IMG/VR virus record: IMGVR_UViG_3300025030_000068
Location: 25,929 to 89,928 of that record
Source: a virus
Reading direction: 5' to 3' (one strand)
Length of the DNA stretch: 64,000 nt
The position numbers and the translations under genes were made by a program. Shown here one piece after another: positions 22,254 to 31,797 of the stretch (position 1 is the stretch's first letter; every line of letters begins with the position of its first letter). The notes under the pieces were generated by a model, which had not been told where the DNA came from, did no database searches, and worked only from the letters and a program-made list of their open reading frames with translations.

Positions 22254-24652
22254 TTTTGCATTCACTCATCCTGAAAAACTTCAAGGGGCTTCTGGCTGGC
22301 GTCGGCTTGGCAGAGGTCACCATCGACTTCGACAAACTGCCAAACGGTCTTGTTGCCGTCGTCGGCAGCAACGGCATGGGCAAGACGACCCTGCTCGACA
22401 ACTTCCATCCCTTCCGGCTGATGCCCTACAAGCTCCGCAAGGCTGCCGGCTGGTCCCCGGCGGCGTTCTCTTACTACGACGAGTGCGTCGGCGAGGCCAA
22501 GAAGGAGCTGATCTTCTCGATCGGCGATGTCCGCTACAAGTCGGTTCTGCTGATCGATGCCGATCGCCGCAAGCAGGAGGCGACGTTGTATTGGTGGACT
22601 CCTGCCGCCGACTTTGTTGATGGCGGACCTGCATGGACTCCTCTTAACGACGGCAAGACCCGGACCTATGACGAGGCCGTCGAGAAGATCTGCGGCTCCC
22701 CTTCCCTCTTCTTCACCAGCGTCTTCCGGGCGCAGGGTGCCCGCAACCTCTCCGACTACACGCGCGGAGATATCATGTCTGTTGTCGCCGAGCTGCTCAA
22801 CATCGACCATATCAAGGAGCAGGGGGAGAAGGCCCGCAAGGTCGCCGCTGCTCTTGGTCTACAGGTCGATACCCTGCTCCGTGACAAGTCGGCGCTGTCC
22901 TGCGACGATCTTCCCCGACTGCAGGACGAGCTGCGGCAGGTCGTGGCTGAGGCCAGTGCATCCTCTGGCCACATCGTCGCCTACCGGGGCGATCTGGCCA
23001 CCATCGAAGCCAACCGCCGCGAGCTGGAGATTGCCAGCGCCGCCGAGGCTTCAACCCGGCAGCGCATTGCCGACAAGCAAAGCGTCCTGATGAAGTTGCG
23101 CGGCGAGCTGACTGCCGGGCACCTGCTGGCGCAGCGGGATACTCTTTCCTCCGATCTGAACGAGGTCAAGACCTCCCGTCCGCCGCTGTTGATCCGGCAC
23201 TCGACAGACCTCGACCGCCTGACGACAAAGTGCGCCGAGACCAAGAAGATTCTCGGCAATGAGGCCGCGATCCGTAATGGCTCTGCGGCGCTCCCGACGC
23301 GGCAGGCGGCGCTCGACGAAGCCCGTGTTTCGGTGCAGGCTGTCCGCGACCGTTATGCGGCCATTCGCGAGCAAGTGGCGGCACTATCGTCGCTGCCGGG
23401 AGAAATTGCCACAGCCGAGCGGCAGCTTGCCTCCCTCCAGCTCCGTGCTGCGGCCCTGGCGGGTCTGGACTGTACCGGCAGCGGTTCCGGGTGGATCAAC
23501 CAGTCCTGCCCGCTCCTGCGCGATGCGGTGGCGGCACAGGCCGAAATTGCACCGACGCAGGCGGCGATTGCCGGTTGCAAGGAGCGGTTGGTGGTGAAGG
23601 CCGATCTGGACGTGAAGCTGCTGGCATTGAAGACGACCGGGGAGAAGTTGGCTGCGGATGTGACGGCCTGCGAGGAGGCGCTGAAGTCCTGCCAGTATTA
23701 CGCCAACCTCTTGCCGCAGCTGGAGGGTGCCATCGTTCAATGCGCCGGCATCGAGGAGGAGATTGCCCGCCTCAAATCTGATCACGTGGCGGCGCTGGCA
23801 GATATTGACAGCCGGGTACTCGACCTGAACGATCGGCTCGGTCATCTCGAAACCGGGATCAACACGTTCCGGGGCGCGAAGGCACAGGAGGTCGCCGTTG
23901 TTGAAGAGGAGATTCGACAGCTGCGGGCTTCGGTCGGCGATGGTCTGGCCATCGAACTGTCCGGGCTGGACCAGAAGGCCGCCGAGGTGCGTTCGGTCAT
24001 TGAGCGGGCCGAGGCGGATCTTCGCCGGAAGCAGGAGGAGTCCGGGCGGGTGCAGGCTCGCATCGAGACGGCAGAGGCATCTGCTGCCAAGGTCGCCGAG
24101 ATCGACGGCAAGGTTGCGGCTCTGAATGAGGAGATCGCTAACTGGAACCTGCTGGTGAAAGCCTGTGGCAACAGCGGAATCGTGGCACTGGAAATCGACG
24201 AGTCGTCCTGCAACATCTCCTCACTCGCCAATGACTTGCTCCGCAACTGCTACGGGCCGCGTTTCTCGATTCGCTTTGAAACGCAGTCGGAGAAGCTGAA
24301 CGGCGAGTCCAAGGAGGATTTCGATATCACCGTCTTCGACTCGGAGACCGGAGAGCAGAAGTCGATCACCGATCTTTCAGGAGGTCAGACGACATGGGTG
24401 AATGACGCACTGACTCGTGCCATCTGCCTTTACAACATCCAGGCGTCCGGGCGGCCTTTTGGGACGTTGTTCAGTGATGAGCTTGACGGAGCACTGGATG
24501 CTGGCAAGAAAATTGAGTTCATGGCGGTGAAACGGCAGTCATTGGCGGTCGGTAGCCATACGCGGGAAATGTTTATTACTCAGGCTGCCGATCTGGTCGA
24601 TATGGCTGACGGCGTGATCCGGCTGCTGCCGGGGGAAGTGAGGGTGTCATGA
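22250..24652 (+). CDS. sbcC: SbcC/Rad50-like ATPase subunit, 800 aa
   Basis: ABC-type SMC ATPase split by a long coiled coil: Walker A GSNGMGKTT (39-47) in the N-lobe; signature LSGGQTTWVNDAL and Walker B LFSDELDGALD in the C-lobe; ~500 residues of alpha-helical coil between. Near the hook, CTGSGSGWINQSCPLL supplies two cysteines, but not the textbook CxxC spacing, so zinc-hook dimerisation is uncertain. Works with the SbcD-like nuclease on DNA ends and hairpins. Comparable to T4 gp46. Confidence 0.9.
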   Translation: MILHSLILKNFKGLLAGVGLAEVTIDFDKLPNGLVAVVGSNGMGKTTLLDNFHPFRLMPYKLRKAAGWSPAAFSYYDECVGEAKKELIFSIGDVRYKSVLLIDADRRKQEATLYWWTPAADFVDGGPAWTPLNDGKTRTYDEAVEKICGSPSLFFTSVFRAQGARNLSDYTRGDIMSVVAELLNIDHIKEQGEKARKVAAALGLQVDTLLRDKSALSCDDLPRLQDELRQVVAEASASSGHIVAYRGDLATIEANRRELEIASAAEASTRQRIADKQSVLMKLRGELTAGHLLAQRDTLSSDLNEVKTSRPPLLIRHSTDLDRLTTKCAETKKILGNEAAIRNGSAALPTRQAALDEARVSVQAVRDRYAAIREQVAALSSLPGEIATAERQLASLQLRAAALAGLDCTGSGSGWINQSCPLLRDAVAAQAEIAPTQAAIAGCKERLVVKADLDVKLLALKTTGEKLAADVTACEEALKSCQYYANLLPQLEGAIVQCAGIEEEIARLKSDHVAALADIDSRVLDLNDRLGHLETGINTFRGAKAQEVAVVEEEIRQLRASVGDGLAIELSGLDQKAAEVRSVIERAEADLRRKQEESGRVQARIETAEASAAKVAEIDGKVAALNEEIANWNLLVKACGNSGIVALEIDESSCNISSLANDLLRNCYGPRFSIRFETQSEKLNGESKEDFDITVFDSETGEQKSITDLSGGQTTWVNDALTRAICLYNIQASGRPFGTLFSDELDGALDAGKKIEFMAVKRQSLAVGSHTREMFITQAADLVDMADGVIRLLPGEVRVS

Positions 24653-24795
24653 GGAGTCTGGAATTCTGCGTTCGCCAGTGCTCTCCGGTGCGGCACGGTA
24701 AGATTGACTTGGTGGAGGTGAACTGGCTGGCGTCGCTGGCCGGGACGTCGTGGCAGGAGGCGTTGCAGTCCGTCAGGCGGCGTTTCGGGAGGTAA
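24649..24795 (+). CDS. Small protein at end of replication operon, 48 aa
   Basis: ATG overlaps the SbcC-like stop (ATGA) and the frame ends just before a strong terminator. Sequence begins MRSLEFCVRQCSPVRHGK and ends in a basic helix. Unknown function; last gene of the rightward operon. Confidence 0.6.
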   Translation: MRSLEFCVRQCSPVRHGKIDLVEVNWLASLAGTSWQEALQSVRRRFGR

Positions 24796-24800
24796 AATGG

Positions 24801-24835
24801 AAAGGGGCGACCTTCGCAGGTCGTCCCTTTTTTTT
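24801..24835 (+). terminator. Rho-independent terminator between convergent regions
   Basis: AGGGGCGACC / GGTCGTCCCT stem with an 8-T run on the plus strand; separates the rightward replication operon from the leftward late region. Confidence 0.88.
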
Positions 24836-25010
24836 ATGGCGTTCGTCCGTCGCGGCAGAAGGCACAGCGACCGGCAATCAGTCGCGGCCTCGGCTCTCCG
24901 CAGTCGTTGCATTCTCCGGCAACTCCCGGTGGGATCGTGTAGCGGATGCTGTGGATCACAGCATCGTCCTTCAGCATCCGGAGGGCGACTATGTCTGCGT
25001 CATCGGCCAT
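24834..25010 (-). CDS. DksA/TraR-type zinc-finger protein, 58 aa
   Basis: The C-terminus CNDCGEPRPRL ... RCAFCRDG is the four-cysteine zinc finger of the DksA/TraR family; at 58 residues it lacks the long DksA coiled coil, like F-plasmid TraR and phage homologues that bind RNA polymerase and mimic DksA plus ppGpp. It is the last gene of the late region. It could shift host transcription late in infection. Confidence 0.82.
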   Translation of the reverse strand: MADDADIVALRMLKDDAVIHSIRYTIPPGVAGECNDCGEPRPRLIAGRCAFCRDGRTP

Positions 25011-25087
25011 CTTCTTTCGTTATCTCCTTTGGTTGTCCTGTGCTCGCACTCGTTATCCGGTGCGCGGCTGTTCGGGCAGGTAGGCAT
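24989..25087 (-). CDS. Possible 32-aa cysteine-containing protein
   Basis: Frame opens MPTCPNSRAPDNECEH, with its ATG overlapping the end of the lipoprotein gene (ATGTGATG). It overlaps the DksA-like start by about 20 bases. No homologue recognised; tentative. Confidence 0.3.
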   Translation of the reverse strand: MPTCPNSRAPDNECEHRTTKGDNERRWPMTQT

Positions 25088-25215
25088 CACATCCCGCCTG
25101 AGCCTAAAAGACTACCGCCCTCAATGGTGATGACTGCCCCACTTCCCTGTGGTTGCTGCGGCACAGTCGTACAGGCACAAAGCGACAACAATAAGAGACC
25201 AATTAGCCAGCGCAT
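25087..25215 (-). CDS. Small lipoprotein, possible Rz1-like outer spanin, 42 aa
   Basis: MRWLIGLLLLSLCACTTVPQQ has a lipoprotein signal with lipobox-like LCAC, followed by a short proline/glutamine and glycine-rich tail. Size and layout resemble Rz1-type outer-membrane spanins, which fuse membranes in lysis of Gram-negative hosts. No partner inner-membrane spanin is recognised here, and it lies 8 kb from the endolysin, so assignment is tentative. Confidence 0.5.
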   Translation of the reverse strand: MRWLIGLLLLSLCACTTVPQQPQGSGAVITIEGGSLLGSGGM

Positions 25216-25217
25216 GT

Positions 25218-25784
25218 TTAGTTGTCTCCGAGCGTAACGGAGTCAAAGGCAATGACCGCACCTTCAGCTGCGAACGCTTCCGTCGGGGAAATGATCTTAT
25301 GCATCAAACGAGCAATGCGGATAAAGCTGGTCGCTGCCCCTGCTGCCGGGAAGTCATAGGTCAGCGTGACAGCGGCAGGAGATACAGCTGCATGCTGCTG
25401 GACAAAGAGAATTTTATCGCCCTTGCTGGTGTTATAGACAACGCTGCACTCGCCGCCGGTAAAAGTAATCGTAGTGTTCACATCGTCGGGAAAGTCGAGT
25501 GTCCCGGTGGCGGTGTAGAGGGCGGCAGTCGGGGCAGCGAGGGTAAAGCCACCGGTCGTGTAACCGGCGCCTGAGACTTCGGTCGCTCCGGCGCTCCAGA
25601 CGGTCGAGGCGGTGCCGAATGTCGCGGTCGAGGTGTGTGTGGCGACCTTGTAGATGTCGGTTGGCAGGTGAACCCCGGCCAGCAGATCAGCCTTGGCCTG
25701 GTAGGGGATGCCCGTAGTACAGGCGGCGAACGCGCTCCCGGCGAGAAGGAGCAGGGCGAGGGTAAAACCGATAGTTTTTTTCAT
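25218..25784 (-). CDS. Secreted phage tail-like protein, 188 aa
   Basis: Sec signal peptide MKKTIGFTLALLLLAGSAFA|A. The mature part (KADLLAGVHLPTDIYKVATHTSTATFG ... SGAGYTTGGFTL) resembles a common phage virion-associated family that normally has no signal peptide. The gene follows the 748-aa glycosidase-like gene in the same operon. Either the signal is a gain specific to this lineage or the protein acts outside the cytoplasm of the lysogen or infected cell. Confidence 0.72.
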   Translation of the reverse strand: MKKTIGFTLALLLLAGSAFAACTTGIPYQAKADLLAGVHLPTDIYKVATHTSTATFGTASTVWSAGATEVSGAGYTTGGFTLAAPTAALYTATGTLDFPDDVNTTITFTGGECSVVYNTSKGDKILFVQQHAAVSPAAVTLTYDFPAAGAATSFIRIARLMHKIISPTEAFAAEGAVIAFDSVTLGDN

Positions 25785-25798
25785 GGTAAGTCTCCTTG

Positions 25799-28045
25799 TT
25801 ATTGGCCCCGTGGGGCGCGGATGATGATGTTGCCGTTGCGGTCGTTATGGGTGATAGGGTTGCCGAGGCGGTCAAGAGTGTTGGTAGCTATAAAATAATC
25901 AACAATGTTGTACGAAGCACCTGCAATGGATATTGTCGCCGCTACATCCTCCTCCCCCCATCCAGCGGGGAGAGACAACGGATTAGCTGTAATCATCCCA
26001 TCCAGCCTAACAGTGACCCCCATTAACCCCTCCAATACCCAGCGGATAAACTCGGCATCAGCACTCCATGTATAGGAACCATAGGTGGTTGTTTCGGGGT
26101 AGAACGAAATGCGGCCAGTTTCGGGCACATCAAACGGACAGACCCATGAGGCGTAGGAGCGGGCGGGGCTCCTCAGTCGTGCTTCTGTTTTTGCCCAGAT
26201 AAAGAATAACTCCGGCCACCCCTGTTCATAGTAGCCATTCCCAAACGCATCTGGAAGTGCTTGAATAGCGTTATAAGGCCCAGTGCGATAGCCATAAGTA
26301 TGGTCAAGAATGCTTATATCAGAGGACACTCCAGACTGAATCGCCCACGCCAATCCGTCGGGCTGCAAATCATCAATCGTAGAATTAACAAACGCACCAT
26401 TAACCCAAAAACGCCGATACAAATTATTCGTGGCGTCGAACCATTCTGAACTCTGCAAAATGGCTTTCACAGCATCGGCTCGACTGGTATAGGTGGCGGC
26501 CAGAGTCGGATTACCCTCGTGTGTCAGGATTTCCGCCATCCTTCGGCACGCCATGATGTAGCAGCACGATCCCTGAAACGCCTTCGAGTTTGGGGGCGTT
26601 GCTCCTGTCAACCACTCGCCTCCATAAACGTCATCCCAGTCATGGGTGCGAATCAAGCCACCATTACGGTTAGCATGGAGAAAATCGAGGGCGGCTAATG
26701 CGTGGTTGAGAATCGTTCTTGTTCCAGTGGTCTCTGCCAAAAAATCAAAATCTTGTGAATAGCAGAGGTAATTGTAGAGACACATCACAAACATCATCTC
26801 GTTGTAGGCGGATGAATAGTCGTGATAGCCAGAGGGGATCGAGTAAGAAACCTCGACCGCCATCTGCCCACTGGCGGATTGAATCTCCGATAGAGCGGCG
26901 ATCTCTGACTTAACTGGGGCATAATCCCCCAACATTAACAGCACATTTTGCATGGGATAGGACTGGTGGATTCTGTTGTGGATATATTCCCAGAAGCGAG
27001 CTCCCGAAACCGGATGATTGTGGATCTGTGGCCCCCCATGCCAAAAGGCCTTTTTCGTTGGGTCAAACCATTGGTGCGTCAGTGCCCCGTAGATATTGGC
27101 AATAGCGTAGCGCATGTAATCGTTGATTTTTTGGTTTGGAGTCTGTAGTGCCAGATTGTCAAACCAGCCGTCGATAGTGGCAATCTCCTCGGCATACCAT
27201 TGATCCAGCCCGTAGGTTTCCAACTCCTGCATTCCTGTAGTCAGTAAGGTTGCAGAATTAGTCACGTTTGCATAGACCACTCCGAAGAGCATGTAAGCGG
27301 TTGCCGTCTGGCCAGCGGGGATCGTTAAAGATACTTTGCCCGCAAAACAGGGGGCCGCGCCCGTATAAGATGAGGTATTAGACAAAGCCCCAGCTAAGGC
27401 GGAAGGGTTAGCATCGCCCCCTGCCCCAAAGAAGGTTGCCGCGTTAGTTTCCCACTCCGTCATGCCGGGGATGTAACACGTTTGGCGATGATCCATCGGA
27501 ACATCGAACGGTTCATCCTCAATGATAATTTCGTTGACGATGGTGCGGAGCGATGTCAAGAAATCCGTGCTTTTTGTCGCACTGGTTCCGAATAGTTCCA
27601 GGATCGGATAAAGGTTGATCTCCCGCTGAACCGTATCGTTATTTGTAATCGCCAGCCGTGAAACGACTATCGGTTTTTCCCGGTGGCAAATATCATTCTG
27701 TTCAAAATCCAGAGCACCGACCGTGAAACGGATTGCGGTTCTTTTCGGCTGATAAACACAGCGCCAGTTGGTCATAACTGCTGAATGTAGTGCGTGGTTG
27801 GTTGAGTAGGGATCGTTAGTGCCTTCCTTAATGTACCAACTTCGCCCCTGCAAAAACTCCCATGACACCCCCGCATCACTATTCGCCCCATCTGTCGATA
27901 GTTGGGAGACATCACCATGCGCGACCAGCCCCGCCGAACCGTTAGAATGCGGGTGATACATAAAATAGGGATTACCAAGGGGAAAGTCCGGCCACGCAGC
28001 CGAGTCCTCCCAAACTAATCCATGTTCAGCGGCGTCAAAAATCAT
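25799..28045 (-). CDS. Glycoside hydrolase-like (alpha/alpha)6-barrel protein, 748 aa
   Basis: The N-terminal ~280 residues look like a beta-sandwich; the rest is helical with many Trp/Tyr, as in six-hairpin glycosidases/phosphorylases (GH15, GH63, GH94-like). Near residue 467 the segment THDWDDVYGGEW resembles the catalytic-acid loop DWNDG of GH94. Later NGYYEQGWPELFF and FPD-rich loops fit a sugar cleft. Coupled by four bases to the tailspike upstream, so likely a virion or secreted enzyme attacking host surface glycans. Family assignment is tentative. Confidence 0.6.
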   Translation of the reverse strand: MIFDAAEHGLVWEDSAAWPDFPLGNPYFMYHPHSNGSAGLVAHGDVSQLSTDGANSDAGVSWEFLQGRSWYIKEGTNDPYSTNHALHSAVMTNWRCVYQPKRTAIRFTVGALDFEQNDICHREKPIVVSRLAITNNDTVQREINLYPILELFGTSATKSTDFLTSLRTIVNEIIIEDEPFDVPMDHRQTCYIPGMTEWETNAATFFGAGGDANPSALAGALSNTSSYTGAAPCFAGKVSLTIPAGQTATAYMLFGVVYANVTNSATLLTTGMQELETYGLDQWYAEEIATIDGWFDNLALQTPNQKINDYMRYAIANIYGALTHQWFDPTKKAFWHGGPQIHNHPVSGARFWEYIHNRIHQSYPMQNVLLMLGDYAPVKSEIAALSEIQSASGQMAVEVSYSIPSGYHDYSSAYNEMMFVMCLYNYLCYSQDFDFLAETTGTRTILNHALAALDFLHANRNGGLIRTHDWDDVYGGEWLTGATPPNSKAFQGSCCYIMACRRMAEILTHEGNPTLAATYTSRADAVKAILQSSEWFDATNNLYRRFWVNGAFVNSTIDDLQPDGLAWAIQSGVSSDISILDHTYGYRTGPYNAIQALPDAFGNGYYEQGWPELFFIWAKTEARLRSPARSYASWVCPFDVPETGRISFYPETTTYGSYTWSADAEFIRWVLEGLMGVTVRLDGMITANPLSLPAGWGEEDVAATISIAGASYNIVDYFIATNTLDRLGNPITHNDRNGNIIIRAPRGQ

Positions 28046-31000
28046 GGCAACGCCTCCACAAGAACATTGTTAATTAGCGTCGTAGGAGTAATGCTGCTGG
28101 TATCTGTAAGGAAAAGGTAGCTAAAGTCTGTGTAAGTGGCATCGTTGTACGTTATAACTGTCGTTCCGCCTATTTTTCCGATGAGGTCTCCGTTATCGTG
28201 CAATTCAAACCGGATAACACGGTTGGCAGATGATTGTGTTATTGCCTGAGACGCAACGATTGTCCCATTTTTCAGAATCAAGGCCATTCCGAAAGGCGTA
28301 AGTTCTATGTCAATTTCATTTGAAAATGCCAGACCATAACTGCCTGTTGCACCGTGCGTACTACTACTCCCCACACCAATTTCTGTACTGGTCCAATCAT
28401 CTTCTCCCGTTGCAAGGGGCATCTGTAAATCAATCTCAACTGCAAATCCCCGCACCATTGCCGTCGGGGTTCGCACCGCCTCTCCAATAGCGTTGAAGAG
28501 CAGCTTACTGCTCGAAATTGATGGTGATCCGGTCGATGTCCAAGGGGCCGGGACGGCACCATCCGAATAAGTGAAGAGGTCGACGAATGAGTTAGCCCCA
28601 ACTGCCGTCACTCCCAGCGTCCCATACGCCGAAGTCATCGACTGACTAGCAATCGTGATCGTCGCCGCTCCTGCCGGTGCGCTAACTGCCAAGCCCCCAT
28701 AACTGGAGGTCATCGACTGTGCATCCAGCGTAATAGTCACCGGCCCGCCTGCGGCCAAAACGCCAATAGCGCCATAGGCCGAAACCATCTCCTGCGCGGT
28801 CATACCGATGGTCTGTGGGCCTGCCGGTGCTGAGGGAGCAAAGCCGCCATAGGCCAGCGTCATCGACTGCCCGCTCATACTGATTGTCGGGCCGAGGGAC
28901 AGCCAGCCTGCACCGCACTCGATGTTGCTGTCGTTGATGCCGATGCTGTCGAGGTAGGTGTTGACAGAGTTGTACTGAACATGGAGCTCATCACAGATAG
29001 CGCTATCACCGCGTGCTGGCAACGTCCCACCCCAGGCAATCCATTGCTCGATGGAGATGGAGAGGAGTGGCTGTTTGCTTGATGCCAGGTCGTAGACCGC
29101 TTTCACCGCCGCGCTGTTGGCCGCCGTGGTCGAGCTGTCAGAATTGGTCGCGCTGGATAACTCCGACTCTTTGATGATGGCGGCGTCGGCGGATTCGGCA
29201 CCGATCGTGCCGGGAGTCAGTGCAGCAATGGCGCCACTGGCTATGGGGTCGGACTCCTCTTGTAACACGGCCTGCCACCCCGTTTCCGTAGCAGTTTTTC
29301 GCGTGCTGGTTGTCGTATCAAAGACCGTGGTTCCCTTTTGTATCTCGGTGTGGGCTGGCAAGGCCGCAGTAGTAAAGAATGCGTCTGTCATACCATACCC
29401 GACTGTCACGGCCCCACGGCGATGGATCAATCCGGCATCGATACCGTTGACTATCCCCATGTAGTAAAATTTGCAGCGCCTTGCATCGGCATGGCCGTAA
29501 CCGTAATTGATCCTGACGCGCAGTTCGAGCTTACGAGTTGCTACGGCATCAGTTAAAAAGGATAGGTTAATAAACTCGGCTTGACCACTTGGCATGACAT
29601 TATACTGAGTATCAGCCGCCGCCCATGTCTGCGAGTCCCAATCATAATATTGATTATTAACCGCGTCTCTCAACTGTATCTGCAAAAAGACGCTCGGTGG
29701 GACTTTTAGGGCGACTTGAGCATAGAGCGTGCTGTTAATTGGCACTGCTGCTGCCGACCCATACGCAGTGATTCCGTTTGTTTCGACCCCATCCGGTATA
29801 AATTCAACGTGGCAGCTTTTATTCTTGGCTGCGACGTGAGAGACGGCAGGATTAAAAAGGTTTCCAGTTGGGTACGAGACTGTAGACACTGCCCCCTCAA
29901 TAATCGTTACGGCGGCAGGGTTAGAATCATCGAGATAATTGACCCTCGCCGTATCAGTACTGACAGGCAAATCCCCCCATACCTTGATCTGTGTTCTAAT
30001 AATATTCCGGCCGTCATTGTCAATGACAGTTTTGCGAGATTCCGCGTTTGACGGATCAGTATAGTGGCTGCCAGTTGACAATAAAATCGTATTACCCTGA
30101 TTCCCGACATCAATCACTGTCTGACCATAGACTCCGGTCATGTCGATTATGTTTGAGTGAGATTCCTGCCGCCCTGCTCCTGAAGTGAGGTCCTTAGTAA
30201 TATGGAAAACAGGTGCGGAATTATTTGTCGGGTCAGTCCCTCCGAAAATTTTAACGCCGCAAATCCCACTCAGTTCTAGTCCGGGATTACTCCCCTCGTA
30301 ATATCCACCGTAGACGCGGATTGACGGGGAAAAATAGGCTTGGGCGCGAGATGTCCCGCCGTCGCTACCGCCGCGCAATAGAATGCCGCCGAGGTCATTT
30401 CCCTCAGCCCATGGAGAGAATAAATCTGCACCGATAACGCGACTCAGTTCAAGCCCCCTCCCCACATTAAAGTAGGCCTTAATTCTTCTGAGATCGATTT
30501 GCTGTGACGACTGAAACAGGAAACCCGTACCGCCACTGAATGACGCAACCACGCTGTCATAAGTATTGCCCCACCCAGAAAGCTCAACGAGTGCCGAAGT
30601 TCCTGGGTTGAGCTGTGCGCCGCCCCACGAAGCGGGCGGGTTATTTCCGTTAAATCTTACGCCACGGATTCCGGCTGAGTATTGCGTTGAGTCATATAAA
30701 AGCCGAGTATTCTCACCCGACGCCAACTTGAATTCGCTGACTGTTTCGTCGCCATAAATCCACACGTTATTTAAGGCTGAGAATCCTGCGACTTCACCAC
30801 CGAACATCGTTGTTACGTAGACACCAGGATCGACATAAAGCGGATTTTTACTGGATGCGCCATAGTTCCACCACGCCTTAATCGCTTCAAAATTTGACAC
30901 CTTGTCAGTATCTAAGCCAGTGCCTTTGGCTCCGAACCAACGCAAATGGACAGTCCCAGAATAATCGCGCAACCACCTCACCGAGCCATCCCCGCCAGTC

Positions 31001-31797
31001 GACACAAGGATTGTTCCGTTGTTGTCAACGAAAGTGCCAGTGTCTTTACGGAAGTTACCACCTCCACCATCTCCCGCCGTGGTATGCCCTTCGACGTAAA
31101 CCACCGTAGCCGAGCCGGTGTAATCGCGCAGGGCTTGGATGCTGGCAACGTGGGGGACAAGAGCTGGAAGGTTGGCTTTTTCGTCGGCGGTAGGAAACCG
31201 GGCATCATCAAACGCTGCAACCGTATCACCGATGGATTCTGGCTGCAGAGCCGTGGCCGCCAGGGCAATATTGGTCTGCTCCGTAGTGGTCGTGCCATGC
31301 TGGACCGTGGATGCGTGGGAAGAAATCGCCCCGGCGACGGAGGGATCGGTCTCGGCTTGCAGCGCCGTATCCGCTGTTGCTCCCTGGGCGGCGGTGGCGA
31401 AATCAACAGGATCAAAGCTGGCAGCGGGGGAGGCGGCAAAGATCGGATCAGCTTCCACCTCAATGCCTACCGGACCTTCTTGATCGGTTCCGCATGTAAA
31501 GTTTCCGGTGGCAGTGTCAAAGGCGATCACTTTATCCGTGCCGGTGCAGGTGACCGAGTTGACGACCGTCCCGGCACCCCCTAGCGCCGCTTCCAGCCCA
31601 TCGATGTCCGCGATGGCATGCCCGTGCCCCAGCAGCGAGAAGTAGGTCGTCAGCTGGAGGCCATACATGACGCCGGCCCGGTCCACAAGCACCTCATCGG
31701 TCGACTGCAGCGGTCCGGGAATCGGAGTGTACAGGCTGGCGCTGGCGGTGGCCGCCCAGAACAGGATAGTGATCAATAATCGCAGGGTACTCCTCAT
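28042..31797 (-). CDS. Large tailspike/tail-fibre protein, 1251 aa
   Basis: Begins with a Sec-like signal peptide (MRSTLRLLITILFWAATASAS), then short collagen/phage-fibre repeats rich in Ala/Thr (GHGHAIADIDGLEAALGG; ALQAETDP), a pectate-lyase-type beta-helix starting near residue 290 (LRWFGAKGTGLDTDKVSNFEAI), four ~25-aa tandem repeats at 972-1070, and a C-terminal lectin-like beta-sandwich. The beta-helix is typical of phage depolymerases that bind and cut polysaccharide. Overlaps the glycosidase-like gene by four bases. The signal peptide is odd for a virion protein. Confidence 0.82.
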   Translation of the reverse strand: MRSTLRLLITILFWAATASASLYTPIPGPLQSTDEVLVDRAGVMYGLQLTTYFSLLGHGHAIADIDGLEAALGGAGTVVNSVTCTGTDKVIAFDTATGNFTCGTDQEGPVGIEVEADPIFAASPAASFDPVDFATAAQGATADTALQAETDPSVAGAISSHASTVQHGTTTTEQTNIALAATALQPESIGDTVAAFDDARFPTADEKANLPALVPHVASIQALRDYTGSATVVYVEGHTTAGDGGGGNFRKDTGTFVDNNGTILVSTGGDGSVRWLRDYSGTVHLRWFGAKGTGLDTDKVSNFEAIKAWWNYGASSKNPLYVDPGVYVTTMFGGEVAGFSALNNVWIYGDETVSEFKLASGENTRLLYDSTQYSAGIRGVRFNGNNPPASWGGAQLNPGTSALVELSGWGNTYDSVVASFSGGTGFLFQSSQQIDLRRIKAYFNVGRGLELSRVIGADLFSPWAEGNDLGGILLRGGSDGGTSRAQAYFSPSIRVYGGYYEGSNPGLELSGICGVKIFGGTDPTNNSAPVFHITKDLTSGAGRQESHSNIIDMTGVYGQTVIDVGNQGNTILLSTGSHYTDPSNAESRKTVIDNDGRNIIRTQIKVWGDLPVSTDTARVNYLDDSNPAAVTIIEGAVSTVSYPTGNLFNPAVSHVAAKNKSCHVEFIPDGVETNGITAYGSAAAVPINSTLYAQVALKVPPSVFLQIQLRDAVNNQYYDWDSQTWAAADTQYNVMPSGQAEFINLSFLTDAVATRKLELRVRINYGYGHADARRCKFYYMGIVNGIDAGLIHRRGAVTVGYGMTDAFFTTAALPAHTEIQKGTTVFDTTTSTRKTATETGWQAVLQEESDPIASGAIAALTPGTIGAESADAAIIKESELSSATNSDSSTTAANSAAVKAVYDLASSKQPLLSISIEQWIAWGGTLPARGDSAICDELHVQYNSVNTYLDSIGINDSNIECGAGWLSLGPTISMSGQSMTLAYGGFAPSAPAGPQTIGMTAQEMVSAYGAIGVLAAGGPVTITLDAQSMTSSYGGLAVSAPAGAATITIASQSMTSAYGTLGVTAVGANSFVDLFTYSDGAVPAPWTSTGSPSISSSKLLFNAIGEAVRTPTAMVRGFAVEIDLQMPLATGEDDWTSTEIGVGSSSTHGATGSYGLAFSNEIDIELTPFGMALILKNGTIVASQAITQSSANRVIRFELHDNGDLIGKIGGTTVITYNDATYTDFSYLFLTDTSSITPTTLINNVLVEALP
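28588..28884 (-). repeat. Four tandem 25-aa coding repeats in the tailspike
   Basis: Repeats of the form I-x-x-x-x-Q-x-M-x-x-x-YG-x-x-x-x-x-A-x-x-G (ISMSGQSMTLAYGGF, IGMTAQEMVSAYGAI, ITLDAQSMTSSYGGL, ITIASQSMTSAYGTL), each 25 residues except the last. They may form a beta-solenoid or surface-binding stalk. Confidence 0.8.
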
